DNA of 64,000 bases from an uncultured Oscillospiraceae bacterium (GCA_934512135.1 CAKSWT010000009.1:1-64000), one strand, 5' to 3'. Positions 41,714-51,496 are shown, counted from the first letter of the stretch. Notes: generated by a model from the letters alone, not told the origin. Numbers and translations: made by a program.

Positions 41714-42031
41714 TCAGCCCCCGGTAATCAGGGTCAGAATCTCCTTGGTAAAGGTGATGACGATACCGCCTGCTACGGTGAGCATGCCGTTTGCTCGCTG
41801 GCTGGCATCATGGCTCTTGAGGGCGAGGCCAATCTGGAGAATACCAAAGCCCAGCAGGATCAGGCCAATGGCACGGATCAGGGAGAAGATGAAGTCGCTG
41901 AGATTGCTGACCACCGTCAGGGGATCATCCGCCGCGAAAGCGGGGACAACAAACAGGCAGACAGCCAGAATCATTACGGTGTACAGGGCAAAGAGCTTCT
42001 TTGCAATTCTTGTGGTTTTAGTCTGATTCAT
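41714..42031 (-). CDS. Maff2-family/VirB2-like pilin-like protein, 105 aa
   Basis: Signal peptide (KLFALYTVMILAVCLFVVPAFA, cleavage after AFA), then two hydrophobic helices (FSLIRAIGLILLGFGILQIGLAL and MLTVAGGIVITFTKEIL), the shape of VirB2-like subunits. I chose the Met at 42031 because AAAGGAG lies upstream at a good distance. It sits between the virD4 fragment and virB6, the usual order. Confidence 0.8.
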   Translation of the reverse strand: MNQTKTTRIAKKLFALYTVMILAVCLFVVPAFAADDPLTVVSNLSDFIFSLIRAIGLILLGFGILQIGLALKSHDASQRANGMLTVAGGIVITFTKEILTLITGG

Positions 42032-42053
42032 TCGAATCGCTCCTTTCAGATTT

Positions 42054-42848
42054 TCAGTGGGCAGGGACAAACAGGCGCTGTCCCTGCATGGTTTCATTGG
42101 TTTTTGCGTGGTGGATATAGGGCTTCCCCCCACCAAGGGAAGATCGGTGGATTGCCGGGTGTTTCATCAGGTCGTATTTCAGATCCATTACCGGGTTGGC
42201 ACCTCGGATGAAGACCAAGGCATAGCGGTTGTCCAGCTTACGCACCTCGTCTGGGGTCAGAAGCTCTCGGCCGGAATTCTGAAAATTGGTGGAATAGGAA
42301 CCGCTTCTGCCCTTGGTTTCCCCGTGGGTCTTGGTGTCGATGGTGGACTTGCCCAGCATTTCGGAAATATACTTGTGGGTGGACTGCTCGTTACCGCCCA
42401 AATATACAAGGCTGTCGCTGTTGCCGGGGATGGTTTCCCAGCTGTCCTTGTACAGCTCCTTGATCTGCGCCATGTTCTGAATGATGGTACTGGCGGAGAT
42501 ATTACGTGAACGCATGGTGGCAAGCTCCCGGGTAAAGCCCGGCAGAGGCATTGCCGCAAACTCATCCAGCACAAAGTGTACATGGCAGGGCAGTGCTCCG
42601 TGGTGAATCTGATCGGCACTGAAATAGAGGGCCTGAAACGCCTGCGCATACAGGAGGCTGACAAGGAAATTAAATGTGGTATCATTATCCGGGATGACCG
42701 CATACAGCGCCACTTTCTTCTCTCCCAGCGTATAGAGATCCATGTCATCATGGTCTGTGATTCGCTGAATCTGCGGCAGGTTGAAGGCCGCAAGGCGGAC
42801 AGCCGTGGAAACAAGGATGCTCTTTGCGGTCTTGCCTAAGACGAAATG
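42054..42848 (-). pseudogene. VirD4/TraG coupling protein, C-terminal fragment
   Basis: The frame begins after a stop codon at 42851-42849 and at once reads LGKTAKSILVSTAVRLAAFNLPQI, YAVIPDNDTTFNFLVSLLY and FVLDEFAAMPLPGF (Walker B), then the C-terminal part. The N-terminal membrane domain and the Walker A region are absent, so about half of the roughly 600-residue coupling protein is gone. The break lies near 42850. A downstream ATG at 42743 would allow a 229-aa product, but it would be non-functional. Confidence 0.8.
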
Positions 42849-42913
42849 TCAAGGATTTTTTAATCACATTTTTGGCCTTTTTTGACCCTTTTTCGTGAAA
42901 TTTTATCCTTTTT

Positions 42914-43057
42914 TTACCTCTTCCCCAGAAGATGACGAATTTTATCGATTAATGTGCATTTACACGTCTCATCAAAATGGACCTTTACGAGGTAGGTTGT
43001 CTGCCCAATGGTCTTCCTGAACACAGGCTGCGCGGCCTGTTCCGGTGTGTTTTTCAT
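42914..43057 (-). CDS. tnpW: TnpW-family transposon-encoded protein, 47 aa
   Basis: The sequence QPVFRKTIGQTTYLVKVHFDE followed by C-x-C-x(5)KI is the short TnpW protein of Tn4451-type elements. I chose the Met at 43057 because AAAGGAGGAATTCA precedes it directly. Its exact role is unknown; it usually accompanies relaxase/TnpX regions. 43058-43321 has no further gene with a good start. Confidence 0.75.
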   Translation of the reverse strand: MKNTPEQAAQPVFRKTIGQTTYLVKVHFDETCKCTLIDKIRHLLGKR

Positions 43058-43321
43058 TGAATTCCTCCTTTGACGCAAGAAAAGCCCGACAGAGGAAGGA
43101 TGGCAACGAAACCCGGCAACGGGCATCGAAAAACCTTTCTTCTAATCGGGCTACATACTATTTATTGATTTATTTTTCTTTCTTTATTTGGTTGCTTTGG
43201 TTGCCAAAACATTAGCACCCGAACGAACATTTTTTTCGAGTCGAAAAATGTGCCTAAAATACCCCCACGGAGCCGAATTTTGCTACATAATCGGCTTTGT
43301 TGGGTGATAAAAGAGAAGAAA

Positions 43322-43362
43322 ACCACCCCTTTGGGCATCGTGATGGTGCCGTAAGGGGTGGT
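43322..43362 (-). terminator. Covarying hairpin downstream of GH3 gene (copy 1)
   Basis: Outer stem ACCACCCCTT/AAGGGGTGGT and inner stem GGCATC/GGTGCC. On the minus strand a T-rich tract follows (TTTTCTTCTCTTTTATC). The related hairpin at 51497-51537 has two compensated base-pair changes. The surrounding 130 bp are also similar, so this is a repeated unit, not only a terminator. Confidence 0.65.
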
Positions 43363-43438
43363 TGCTTCATTTTTGTAAGAAATCCATAGGCGGTCACATA
43401 GCTGCATCATATGGCCCGAATAATTGCCGGGAGTTGGT

Positions 43439-43591
43439 TCAGAAAATTTTCTTGTCCGTCAGCAGATCAATCTTCTTTTGATACCCCAGCAGAATGGAAT
43501 CCAGCCCAACGATCAGATGATCCTGTTCGTAAATGCTGCGGAATTCATCAACATTTCCCGCGTCATTTGGCTGATTTTGGACATAAGGCAT
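43439..43591 (-). CDS. Possible 50-aa protein after GH3
   Basis: A short frame (PYVQNQPNDAGNVDEFRSIY ... LTDKKIF) starts 6 bp after the GH3 stop. AAGGAG abuts its ATG with no spacing, and another ATG 7 nt further is in a frame that closes early, so expression is doubtful. Confidence 0.25.
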   Translation of the reverse strand: MPYVQNQPNDAGNVDEFRSIYEQDHLIVGLDSILLGYQKKIDLLTDKKIF

Positions 43592-43597
43592 CTCCTT

Positions 43598-46474
43598 TCA
43601 TTCCACCATAAGGGGGGCGGAGAGAATCAGATTTTCGGAGCTGCTACCCACATAGACGGTGCGTTCTCCTTTTGCAAGGATCCATTTGTCCATTGTTCCG
43701 TCAGAACGCAGATGATACGGCTCCTTGGGATCCCAATAGCAGAGATTGCGCCAGGGGATGGAAAGGGTGACGGTAGCCGATTCGCCGGGCTGCAGATCTT
43801 CGATCCGGGCAAAGCTGCAAAGCTGCTTCTTTGCCATTTGGATCCCTGCGGGAACCGCAATTTCACCCAAATAAACCTGTGCGATCTCGGTGCCTGCCAC
43901 ACTACCGGTATTGGTAACGGTAAAGGTCACCTCTCTGCCGTTGATCTCCAGATCGGAATAAGCAAAGGTGGTGTAGCTCAGACCGTGACCAAAGGGGAAC
44001 AGCGCCTTTTTCCCTTCCTCGTCAAACCAGCGATAGCCAAAGAAAATGCCTTCTTCAAAATCTACCGCCAGCTTGTTGTCCGCATCTGCATATCCGTCAT
44101 GACGGCGAATACGATGTTCTTCCGAATCGGTCACCAGAGTATCCTCGTCCCGGGCGGGAAGGCTTTGAGCCAGCTTGCCGGAGGGATTTACCTTGCCGGT
44201 CAAAATATCCGCAACTGCTCTGCCGCCTTCCTGTCCGGGAAGCCACAGCTGCAAGATAGCGTCCACAGAATCTGCCCACCGCCCCATTGTCACCGGGATA
44301 CTGCCGTTTACACAGACGCACAGCTGATTTCCTGCCGCAGCGGCGGCGGAGGAAACATCCTTCAGCAACTGCTTTTGCTCCTCCGGAAGCTCCAAACTGG
44401 AAAGCGAAATGGTAAAATTCTGCATATCGGACTCGGCAGCTTTGTTTCCGTTGACAAAGAGAAGCACTTTTTTATGCTGTCCGGCAGCTTCCACTGCATC
44501 AGCATAGTCCTTTTTCTTCTGGGAGGGTGTGATCCAGGCTGCGCGCATCTGGAGATCCTTATGGGGCAGCATAGCCCGGCCATAGAGGATCACAGGATAG
44601 ACCTTTCCCGCTTCCAGGAACAGCTCTCTGCTCTCGATATCCATTCCCTCCGGGGTGGGAACAACATTGCCCCAGGCCCAATGAGAGCCTTCCCGGGTGT
44701 TGGTATTGCCCACAAACTCGTAATTCTCCCCGTCCAAAGCGATCCGGAAGGCCGTTTGACCACCGATGGCCTCCATAGCAAGGGTATAGGTACCGGTTTC
44801 CGGCGCTTTGAGATAGCCCTTCCAGGTATAGGCTGCGCCGTTTTCAAAGGCGGTTCCATCATAACTGTTTTTGTAGGTCTGATTTACTTTCCCGTCAATG
44901 GTTCCGCAGGTAAAGTTCACATTCTCATCGATGGAAGCCAATGTGCCTGTGATCCTCCCTTCCATCTCTGCCGCCGCATTGGCATCGCCAACGGGAGGGC
45001 CAAGGGAGAACTGCTCTTCACTGAGGTCGCAATCGTCGTCCGGGGCGAAGGTGGTGGCATCAAAGGCCTGCCCGGCACCGCCGGGACCGAAGATAGAGGG
45101 ACAAGCGCCGTCCTCGGGCAAAATTCCATAGGTGCGAACAAGACCCTGCTTTGTACATTCCTTGTCCTGATACAGAACTTCACCGGGAATTGCCGTACCC
45201 ACAATGTCCATTGCTACAAAGGCGGAAACTTTGGGAAGCTGTGTCTTCAGCGCATCCGCAGGGCTGACCATACGGCAAATGCGGCCAAAGGCCCGCTCCT
45301 GCTCGCAGCCGGAGATCAGGTGTGTGCCGCCAAGTCCGATAACCGCCACATCATCCTCTTCCCGGAGCGGCAGCATCCCCTCGTTTTTTAGCAGGGTAAT
45401 GCCCTTTGCGGCAACCGTATAGCTCTGCTGCGCATCCTCTTCCAGCATCCCGGAGGCCACGTCCTCCTCATAAAGGAAAGGAAGCTTAATGGGTTCGGTA
45501 CGGCCAACATCTTCTACAACTTTCCTATCCTCACTCAGCTGAACAAGGCTCAGATAACCGCAGGAGGCAAGGCCATAGAGCACATGGCGGCAAACGGTGT
45601 CGATTTCCTCTACGGAAACCTCTCCGTCTTCCAGTGCTTTTAGGATCCGGCTGTCCCGATTGTACATACCCACGGGCATTTCAATATCCATACCCAGATG
45701 GGTGCAGAATCTGTGGGTAGCCCCCCAGTCAGACATAACACAGCCCTTAAAGCCCCACAAATCCCGAATGACGGTCTTGTGGAGATAGGGGCTGGAAGCA
45801 GCCCACTTTCCATTGATCTTGTTGTAAGTACACATAATAGAGCCTGCCTCGCCCTCTTTGCAGGCTGCCTCGAAGGGGCGAAGATATGCTTCATGAAGGG
45901 TCTGCTCATCAATGCGGAAATCCGCGCTGAACACCGGATTGGCGGACTGTCCGTACCCGGCAAAATGCTTCAAAGTGGCAATGGCACCCTGATCCTGAAT
46001 GCCCTTTGTCTCGGCAACCGCCAGAGATGCAGCAAGGGTAGGATCTTCGCCCAGCATATCCCGGGTGCGGCCAAAATGGGGGATTCGGACGATGTCGAAC
46101 TGTGCCCCCAACTGAAAATTGCCGGAGACAGATACATTTTCACGACCCATAACACTGCCGTAACGGTAAGCTTCCTCCTCCGACCAGCAGGAGGCCAGCA
46201 CCTCCTGACAGGGCATACCTGTGGTGTCATAAATAGAGGTAACCCCGGAGGGGCCGTCATACATACGGATTTCCGGGATGCCCAGCCGGGGAAGTCCGGG
46301 CATATACCCGGCATTGGCGATCTGCCCCCGATCTGTGGGGTTGTTTGCGCCGTGACAGAAGCTAAGCTTTTCCTCCAGCGTCATTTCCGAAATTACTGTC
46401 TCTACCTTTTTTGTAATGACAGCCTCCGATTCCTTTTTTCGGTGATCCTTTGTAAAAAATTCCGGATAAATCAT
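43598..46474 (-). CDS. Glycoside hydrolase family 3 (beta-glucosidase type), 958 aa
   Basis: N-terminal TIM barrel with LKHFAGYG (Lys169-His170) and the nucleophile Asp249 in GCVMSDWGATH; alpha/beta sandwich domain; a PA14-like insertion (about 520-630, GYLKAPETGTYTLAMEAIGG); and a C-terminal fibronectin-like domain (LEINGREVTFTVTNTGSVAG). There is no signal peptide, so it works in the cytoplasm on imported glycosides. Third gene of the operon with the BaiCD-like reductase and solute-binding protein, 62 bp after the latter. A truncated relative lies at 51630-52826. Confidence 0.92.
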   Translation of the reverse strand: MIYPEFFTKDHRKKESEAVITKKVETVISEMTLEEKLSFCHGANNPTDRGQIANAGYMPGLPRLGIPEIRMYDGPSGVTSIYDTTGMPCQEVLASCWSEEEAYRYGSVMGRENVSVSGNFQLGAQFDIVRIPHFGRTRDMLGEDPTLAASLAVAETKGIQDQGAIATLKHFAGYGQSANPVFSADFRIDEQTLHEAYLRPFEAACKEGEAGSIMCTYNKINGKWAASSPYLHKTVIRDLWGFKGCVMSDWGATHRFCTHLGMDIEMPVGMYNRDSRILKALEDGEVSVEEIDTVCRHVLYGLASCGYLSLVQLSEDRKVVEDVGRTEPIKLPFLYEEDVASGMLEEDAQQSYTVAAKGITLLKNEGMLPLREEDDVAVIGLGGTHLISGCEQERAFGRICRMVSPADALKTQLPKVSAFVAMDIVGTAIPGEVLYQDKECTKQGLVRTYGILPEDGACPSIFGPGGAGQAFDATTFAPDDDCDLSEEQFSLGPPVGDANAAAEMEGRITGTLASIDENVNFTCGTIDGKVNQTYKNSYDGTAFENGAAYTWKGYLKAPETGTYTLAMEAIGGQTAFRIALDGENYEFVGNTNTREGSHWAWGNVVPTPEGMDIESRELFLEAGKVYPVILYGRAMLPHKDLQMRAAWITPSQKKKDYADAVEAAGQHKKVLLFVNGNKAAESDMQNFTISLSSLELPEEQKQLLKDVSSAAAAAGNQLCVCVNGSIPVTMGRWADSVDAILQLWLPGQEGGRAVADILTGKVNPSGKLAQSLPARDEDTLVTDSEEHRIRRHDGYADADNKLAVDFEEGIFFGYRWFDEEGKKALFPFGHGLSYTTFAYSDLEINGREVTFTVTNTGSVAGTEIAQVYLGEIAVPAGIQMAKKQLCSFARIEDLQPGESATVTLSIPWRNLCYWDPKEPYHLRSDGTMDKWILAKGERTVYVGSSSENLILSAPLMVE

Positions 46475-46536
46475 AAGTATCCTCCCAATTTGGAATAGGG
46501 GCGGACGAAATCGTCCGCCCCACGGGTGTTTCTTTA

Positions 46537-48222
46537 TCAGCGGTTATTGTAGCGGTCCAGAGCGGCCTGCTCAAGGGCAATGGCATCCTCAAGACCCAGT
46601 CCCCAAATGTAATCGCAGTATTCATCCCAGTTGTCAAGGGATTCCTGACCGGTGATGAACTTCAGCGTCATTTCGTTGACATAGGTGGTGATATCGCCCA
46701 TAATGCTCATCTGCTCCTCGCTCTCCTCGGCGGTGAGAGATACCATGTCAGAGATCATATATGCGCCATCGTGGGCCCAGGTGTCGTAGCAGGCAACAGA
46801 GTCTGCACCGGCAACCCGAAGCTCACGATCCCAGGCGTATCTGCAAACACCGGAGCCACCCATCAGATAACGACGCAGAGCGGTAGCGAAGGGATAATCG
46901 GGATCGTTGGTGATCATTTCGGTAAGCTGGGGCTTGCCGTTCTCATCATAAACAAAGGACTCGTTCTCAATACCGTAATTGCAAACGATCATACCCTCGT
47001 CAGAATAGCTGTAATCCAGCCACTGAATGGCCAATTCAGGATCCTGACAGGCAGTGGATACGGTGACCCACTTGGTGGAAACACGGCCGTTGACCTGGCC
47101 GACGTGACGGACAGTATCCTCGGTCAGCAGGGGCTCGGGCATACCAACGACCCGGGCGCCCTCGATCTGGGCGCTGTAGGAATCGCAGGCGAGATAGGAG
47201 AACGCAAATACACCGGCCTGACCGGACATCACGTTTGCATTGTCCATAAGGCCTACGGACATAAAGTCAGGATTTACAAGGCCTTCTTCATACCAGGTGG
47301 AGAGATACTCCAGATAGCTGCGATAGCCATCCTCTACGGGGCCATACTTGACTTCGCCATCTACCTGCATCCAGGAGGAGGTGACGTTACAGCCGGCAAG
47401 GAAGTTGTTCATCCAGCCATAGCCGCTGGCGCCGGGCTCCAGAGGATATTCCGCACCCATTTCGCTCTTAAAGCCGACCAAAACATCGTGCAGCTCATCA
47501 TAGGTGTTGGGCATTTCCATATCCAGCTCGTCCAGCCAGTCCTGACGGATCAGGGTGCCAAACCAGGGACCCTGGGCAGTTTCGGAGACCTGCCAGAAAG
47601 CAACGTACTTTCCGGTGTCGGTGGCAGCATCCTTTGCAACAGTAGGATCGTCTGCCATAAGCTTGGTATAGTTGGGGGCGTAGCCCTCGTCAAAGAACTC
47701 GTTCAGTTCCAGATATACACCGTCCTCAACGCCCTTTTCAAAGCCGCCGGGATAGGAAACGGTACCGCCGCCAATCATATCACAGTAATCGCCGCTGGCA
47801 TACATAATGGATGCAGCTTCCGTTACCGCGGTATTGCTGAAGAAAATGTAATCAATGTGAACGCCGGTCTTTTCCTCCAGAGCCTTGGAAACAAGAACGT
47901 CCCCGGGACTGGAAAGGCCGACCTCCTCGGCATCAAATTCGCCAAACCACTCGGTGAGGGTAACAGGCTCATCCACCAGAGGAAGTACAAGGCCGCCGGT
48001 GGGAGAATCCACGGTTTCAGTTTCTTCTACAACAGAGCCCTCGGCTTCAGGTGCTGCCTCAACCTCTGCTTCAGGGGCAGTCTCTGTCTCGGTGGCAGAG
48101 ACGGATTCGGATGCAGCTGCTTCGGAAGAAGCAGGCGCAGTGGCATCAGTGCCACAGCCACTCATAATGCCAAATACCATTACAAGGGCAAGCAGCAGTG
48201 CCAGAATTTTCTTTGCTTGCAT
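46537..48222 (-). CDS. ABC-type extracellular solute-binding lipoprotein, 561 aa
   Basis: Lipoprotein signal (IMSGCGT, Cys23), an acidic Ala/Glu/Ser-rich linker (about 28-75) and a family 1-like binding fold with LIRQDWLDELDMEMPNTYDELHD. It resembles the protein at 29299-31026. There is no permease or ATPase gene next to it. Between a reductase and a glycosidase gene it likely binds a glycosylated substrate. Confidence 0.87.
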   Translation of the reverse strand: MQAKKILALLLALVMVFGIMSGCGTDATAPASSEAAASESVSATETETAPEAEVEAAPEAEGSVVEETETVDSPTGGLVLPLVDEPVTLTEWFGEFDAEEVGLSSPGDVLVSKALEEKTGVHIDYIFFSNTAVTEAASIMYASGDYCDMIGGGTVSYPGGFEKGVEDGVYLELNEFFDEGYAPNYTKLMADDPTVAKDAATDTGKYVAFWQVSETAQGPWFGTLIRQDWLDELDMEMPNTYDELHDVLVGFKSEMGAEYPLEPGASGYGWMNNFLAGCNVTSSWMQVDGEVKYGPVEDGYRSYLEYLSTWYEEGLVNPDFMSVGLMDNANVMSGQAGVFAFSYLACDSYSAQIEGARVVGMPEPLLTEDTVRHVGQVNGRVSTKWVTVSTACQDPELAIQWLDYSYSDEGMIVCNYGIENESFVYDENGKPQLTEMITNDPDYPFATALRRYLMGGSGVCRYAWDRELRVAGADSVACYDTWAHDGAYMISDMVSLTAEESEEQMSIMGDITTYVNEMTLKFITGQESLDNWDEYCDYIWGLGLEDAIALEQAALDRYNNR

Positions 48223-48282
48223 AATGATTTCTCCTTATCTTTGGATTTATATTGCAATCGCCGCAGGCGAAATTGCTTTAAT

Positions 48283-50292
48283 TTAGATTATAGATGCGGT
48301 GGCGAAAGCGCTGCGCATACAGGTCTGAATGTTTCCTGCCTCATAACAATCGCCGATGAGATAGAAGCGCTGTGCACTTCCGTAGAACTTCATAGCCTCA
48401 TCCGTGCAGGGAACCACACCGGAGGAAAGCACCACATCATCGCAGGGGATCTTGTGGGCAACCCCATCCTGATCCATATAGGTAACGCCATCTTCTTCGA
48501 TCAGTGTAGTGGTAGCCTCGGTAATGTGAGAGAAGTTGGGCTCCCACTTGCAGGCATTGTGCAGCATCTCCACATAGTGGACCTGGGCTGCCTCCGGAGC
48601 CAGTACCTTCTGCCGGGTCAAAACCGTGACCTTATGACCGTTCATCGCCAGGTAGAGGCCTGTTTCCGTACCGGATTCAGAACCGCCAACCACAACAATA
48701 TGCTCACCCAATCTCTCGTGATTTCCGTAGACAGAAAGGGGCATGTGGACATTTCTGCCGTCCTGTCCGTGGATGTTCAGCTTTCTTGGCTTGGATCCCA
48801 CTGCGGCAAGGACCACCTCAAACCCTTCTGCCTGAATCATCTCCGGGATAGCCTCCGTATTCAGCCGAATCTCCACACCCAGTTTATTGAGCTGCCGGAT
48901 CTGCCAGGCCTTAAAATTACGAATGGGCCATTTGAAGGAAGCATAATCGGCATACAGGAGCTGACCACCCAAACGATCTGTCTTTTCAAAAAGGGTTACG
49001 GTATGTCCTCGACGGGCGGCTACGATAGCAGCCTCCATACCGGAAACGCCGCCACCGACGATGGCAACCTTGCGGGGCTTTGTATGGTTGGGAACAAGAT
49101 TCTTGATCCGGTGCGCCTGCCCCATACAGGGATTGACGGAACAGACATTGTGCCAAGGACCGTCAATGTAAGGAACGTGGCACTTATTGCAGCGGATGCA
49201 GGGAGTAATATCCTCGCCACGACCCTCGTAGATCTTTTCAAAATACTCCGGTTCACAGATAAAGGCACGGGCCATACCAATGAGGTCACATTTTCCCTCT
49301 GCCAGGAATTTCTCGTTGAGATCCGGATCCTGATATCCGCCCACGGGCTCTACCAAAACAGGGACACCGGCCTTTTTCATAGCTTCGCAGTAACGAAGGG
49401 TAACGGGCTCCCCTTCCACAGAGTTAAAGCCGGTGGGGTGAGAATCGGTGTCGTTCCAAGCCCGAATCTGGAAAATATCGATGAGACCCTCAGCCATTTT
49501 TGCAAATTCGATAACCTCATCCAGGGTCATACCGCCGGGCTTTTCTTCGCCGGAAATCTCAATTTCGATCAGGAAATCCTGACCGCAGACCTCCTTGATC
49601 CGCTTGCAGGTTTCCAGCGGGAAGCGGGCCCGGTTTTCAAGGCTACCACCATATTCATCCGTCCGGTCATTCACCAGAGGAGACAGGAACTGGGCGAAAA
49701 TAGGAAGCCGATAGGCCATATGGAGATCACACATATCAAAACCAAGCTTCTTATAAAAAAGGGCTTTTTGTGCAACCACTTCTTCAAATTCCCGAATCTG
49801 CTCCGGGGTCATTGCCTTGATCTCCCCGAAATCCTCCGCAAACATCTGGGGGAGGATGTCCTGAATGGCATCCATATCTGTCAGGTCGATATCCTTGGAG
49901 GTATCAATGGCGGGCTTGTTCTTCACACCCAAGCCACGGGGGCCGAACTCCATCAGACAAATGCAGAGCTTGGAACCGTAAAAATGCACCGCATCTGCCA
50001 TTTGAGACATATAGTTGTGCACACTGGGATCCGTCAAATCGAACATAGGCATCCGACGGCTGGAGGGATCGATTGCTGTCCGCTGATGGGGATCCGCCCA
50101 ATCACCAAAGCTAACGATGGCAGCACCGTTTCTGGCGCAGGATGCCACATAATTGATGACAGATTCCGCAGGGAAGCTCTCCGGCCCCTGCAGATAATGA
50201 AGCAGGGCGTTAGTGGATACCATACGGTTTTTCAGATATACATTTCCTACCTTAAGCGGGCGCAAAAGATTGGGATAATTGCTCATAAGCAT
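48283..50292 (-). CDS. BaiCD/2-enoate reductase-like NADH:flavin oxidoreductase, 669 aa
   Basis: N-terminal old-yellow-enzyme barrel binding FMN (about 1-370, with DRTDEYGGSLENRARF), a 4Fe-4S cluster (CIRCNKCH ... CSVNP), then FAD/NAD Rossmann domains (VAIVGGGVSGMEAAIVAARRGH and IVVVGGSESGTETGLYLA). Such enzymes reduce activated C=C bonds in bile acids, enoates and plant aglycones. AAGGAG lies 6 nt before the ATG. First gene of the operon and divergent from LysR. Confidence 0.9.
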   Translation of the reverse strand: MLMSNYPNLLRPLKVGNVYLKNRMVSTNALLHYLQGPESFPAESVINYVASCARNGAAIVSFGDWADPHQRTAIDPSSRRMPMFDLTDPSVHNYMSQMADAVHFYGSKLCICLMEFGPRGLGVKNKPAIDTSKDIDLTDMDAIQDILPQMFAEDFGEIKAMTPEQIREFEEVVAQKALFYKKLGFDMCDLHMAYRLPIFAQFLSPLVNDRTDEYGGSLENRARFPLETCKRIKEVCGQDFLIEIEISGEEKPGGMTLDEVIEFAKMAEGLIDIFQIRAWNDTDSHPTGFNSVEGEPVTLRYCEAMKKAGVPVLVEPVGGYQDPDLNEKFLAEGKCDLIGMARAFICEPEYFEKIYEGRGEDITPCIRCNKCHVPYIDGPWHNVCSVNPCMGQAHRIKNLVPNHTKPRKVAIVGGGVSGMEAAIVAARRGHTVTLFEKTDRLGGQLLYADYASFKWPIRNFKAWQIRQLNKLGVEIRLNTEAIPEMIQAEGFEVVLAAVGSKPRKLNIHGQDGRNVHMPLSVYGNHERLGEHIVVVGGSESGTETGLYLAMNGHKVTVLTRQKVLAPEAAQVHYVEMLHNACKWEPNFSHITEATTTLIEEDGVTYMDQDGVAHKIPCDDVVLSSGVVPCTDEAMKFYGSAQRFYLIGDCYEAGNIQTCMRSAFATASII

Positions 50293-50371
50293 TCACGCTC
50301 CTTATACTTTGATGTTTCTATTTTATCTGTCTTTATTTACACAGAACCAGAAGTTTTTTCCTATCCTTCAA

Positions 50372-50395
50372 TGCAAATATCGTATGGAATTTGCA
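50372..50395. promoter_or_regulatory. LysR-type operator candidate
   Basis: TGCAAAT-N10-ATTTGCA in the divergent region between the reductase operon and the LysR gene; perfect 7-bp arms with the T-N11-A-like layout bound by LysR proteins. Confidence 0.55.
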
Positions 50396-50417
50396 AGCAA
50401 ATCCTCCCTGCGCTTTC

Positions 50418-50446
50418 TTGCGTTTTCCGCCGGATTATTTTATAAT
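50418..50446 (+). promoter_or_regulatory. Promoter of LysR gene
   Basis: TTGCGT (50418), 17-bp spacer, TATAAT (50441), about 30 bp before the start. Confidence 0.6.
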
Positions 50447-50476
50447 CATTGTGAAATAAGATAGGAGTGGATGCTT

Positions 50477-51391
50477 ATGACTACCGCACAGATCCATTAT
50501 TTCCTTGTGGCCGCAGAACGGCTCAATTTCACAGCTGCCGCAGAGCAGCTCTTTATCACACAGCCCTCTCTCAGCCGTCAGATTTCCGCTATTGAGGACG
50601 AGCTTGGCGTCAAGCTTTTTACCCGAACCAATAATATCGTGCGACTGACCCAAGCCGGTATTACACTGTATCAAAGGCTGAATGTTTTTTATCAGGATTA
50701 CCTTTCCATTGTCAAAGAGGTGCGGGATATCAGCTCCGGCATCAATGGGAATCTGAATCTGGGAATCCTTGAAGATCAGTATATGCCGGATCAGCTCACC
50801 GCCGCCATTCGGCAGCTGTTGGAGCTTTACCCCGGCAGTGAGATCAATATTCTGCGTCGGGATAACCGTTTCCTGTTCGCCGGATTACAGGATGGAACGT
50901 TGGACGCTGGGCTTATGCTGGTATATGATGAGTTTCACGACTATGGTTTTGATTCTTTGCCACTGCTGTCCAAGCCGGCAGTCCTGGCAATCAACAAAAA
51001 TCTGCCGGAGGCCCAGGCAGAGCGCCTCACTATGGCGGAAATGAACGACCTTCTGGAAAGGCTCCCCCTTGCTATGGTTACACCGGATCAGTTCCCCGAA
51101 ACATTGCAGGATCCTCTTATGGGAAATATGCCGTTTATGGGGCTAAGAGACACCTGTCAGATCAAGCTTCTGCCGGCAATCAGCTCCGTATCTCTGTATG
51201 TGGCCTCCGGTTTGGCAGTGACCCTGACCAATCAGGGAAATCTGCTGGCCAACGACCCCAATATCAAATTCCTGCCGGTGGATAATATGGAATCTATGGT
51301 GCAGGGCATTGTATGGAAGAAGAACTCCCAGAATGCATTACTTATGAGGCTAAAGGAGCTGTTATCCGAATCCGTATGCGCACAGGAGTAA
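50477..51391 (+). CDS. LysR-family regulator of the GH3/reductase operon, 304 aa
   Basis: HTH at the N-terminus (TTAQIHYFLVAAERLNFTAAAEQLFITQPSLSRQISAIEDE), then the effector-binding domain. A second possible start (ATG 50471) lies closer to AGGAG; both are in frame. The divergent position and the palindrome at 50372-50395 make the reductase-SBP-GH3 operon its likely target. Confidence 0.88.
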   Translation: MTTAQIHYFLVAAERLNFTAAAEQLFITQPSLSRQISAIEDELGVKLFTRTNNIVRLTQAGITLYQRLNVFYQDYLSIVKEVRDISSGINGNLNLGILEDQYMPDQLTAAIRQLLELYPGSEINILRRDNRFLFAGLQDGTLDAGLMLVYDEFHDYGFDSLPLLSKPAVLAINKNLPEAQAERLTMAEMNDLLERLPLAMVTPDQFPETLQDPLMGNMPFMGLRDTCQIKLLPAISSVSLYVASGLAVTLTNQGNLLANDPNIKFLPVDNMESMVQGIVWKKNSQNALLMRLKELLSESVCAQE

Positions 51392-51496
51392 TACGCTGCG
51401 GCATCACGAGTTAGGAAGCAATAAAGGCACAAAAACCGGATATTCCGTCGATATTCAGTACATATTCGGCTTTGTCGGCTGATGAAAACAAAGCAA

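Noticed and set aside
43424..45391. Open frame of 655 codons on the plus strand
   Set aside because: Antisense to the GH3 gene with its catalytic motifs; no ribosome binding site or domain.
46771..50445. Open frame of 1224 codons on the plus strand
   Set aside because: It lies antisense to the solute-binding protein and reductase genes, which have signal peptide, domains and ribosome binding sites. It is a by-product of GC-rich codon use.
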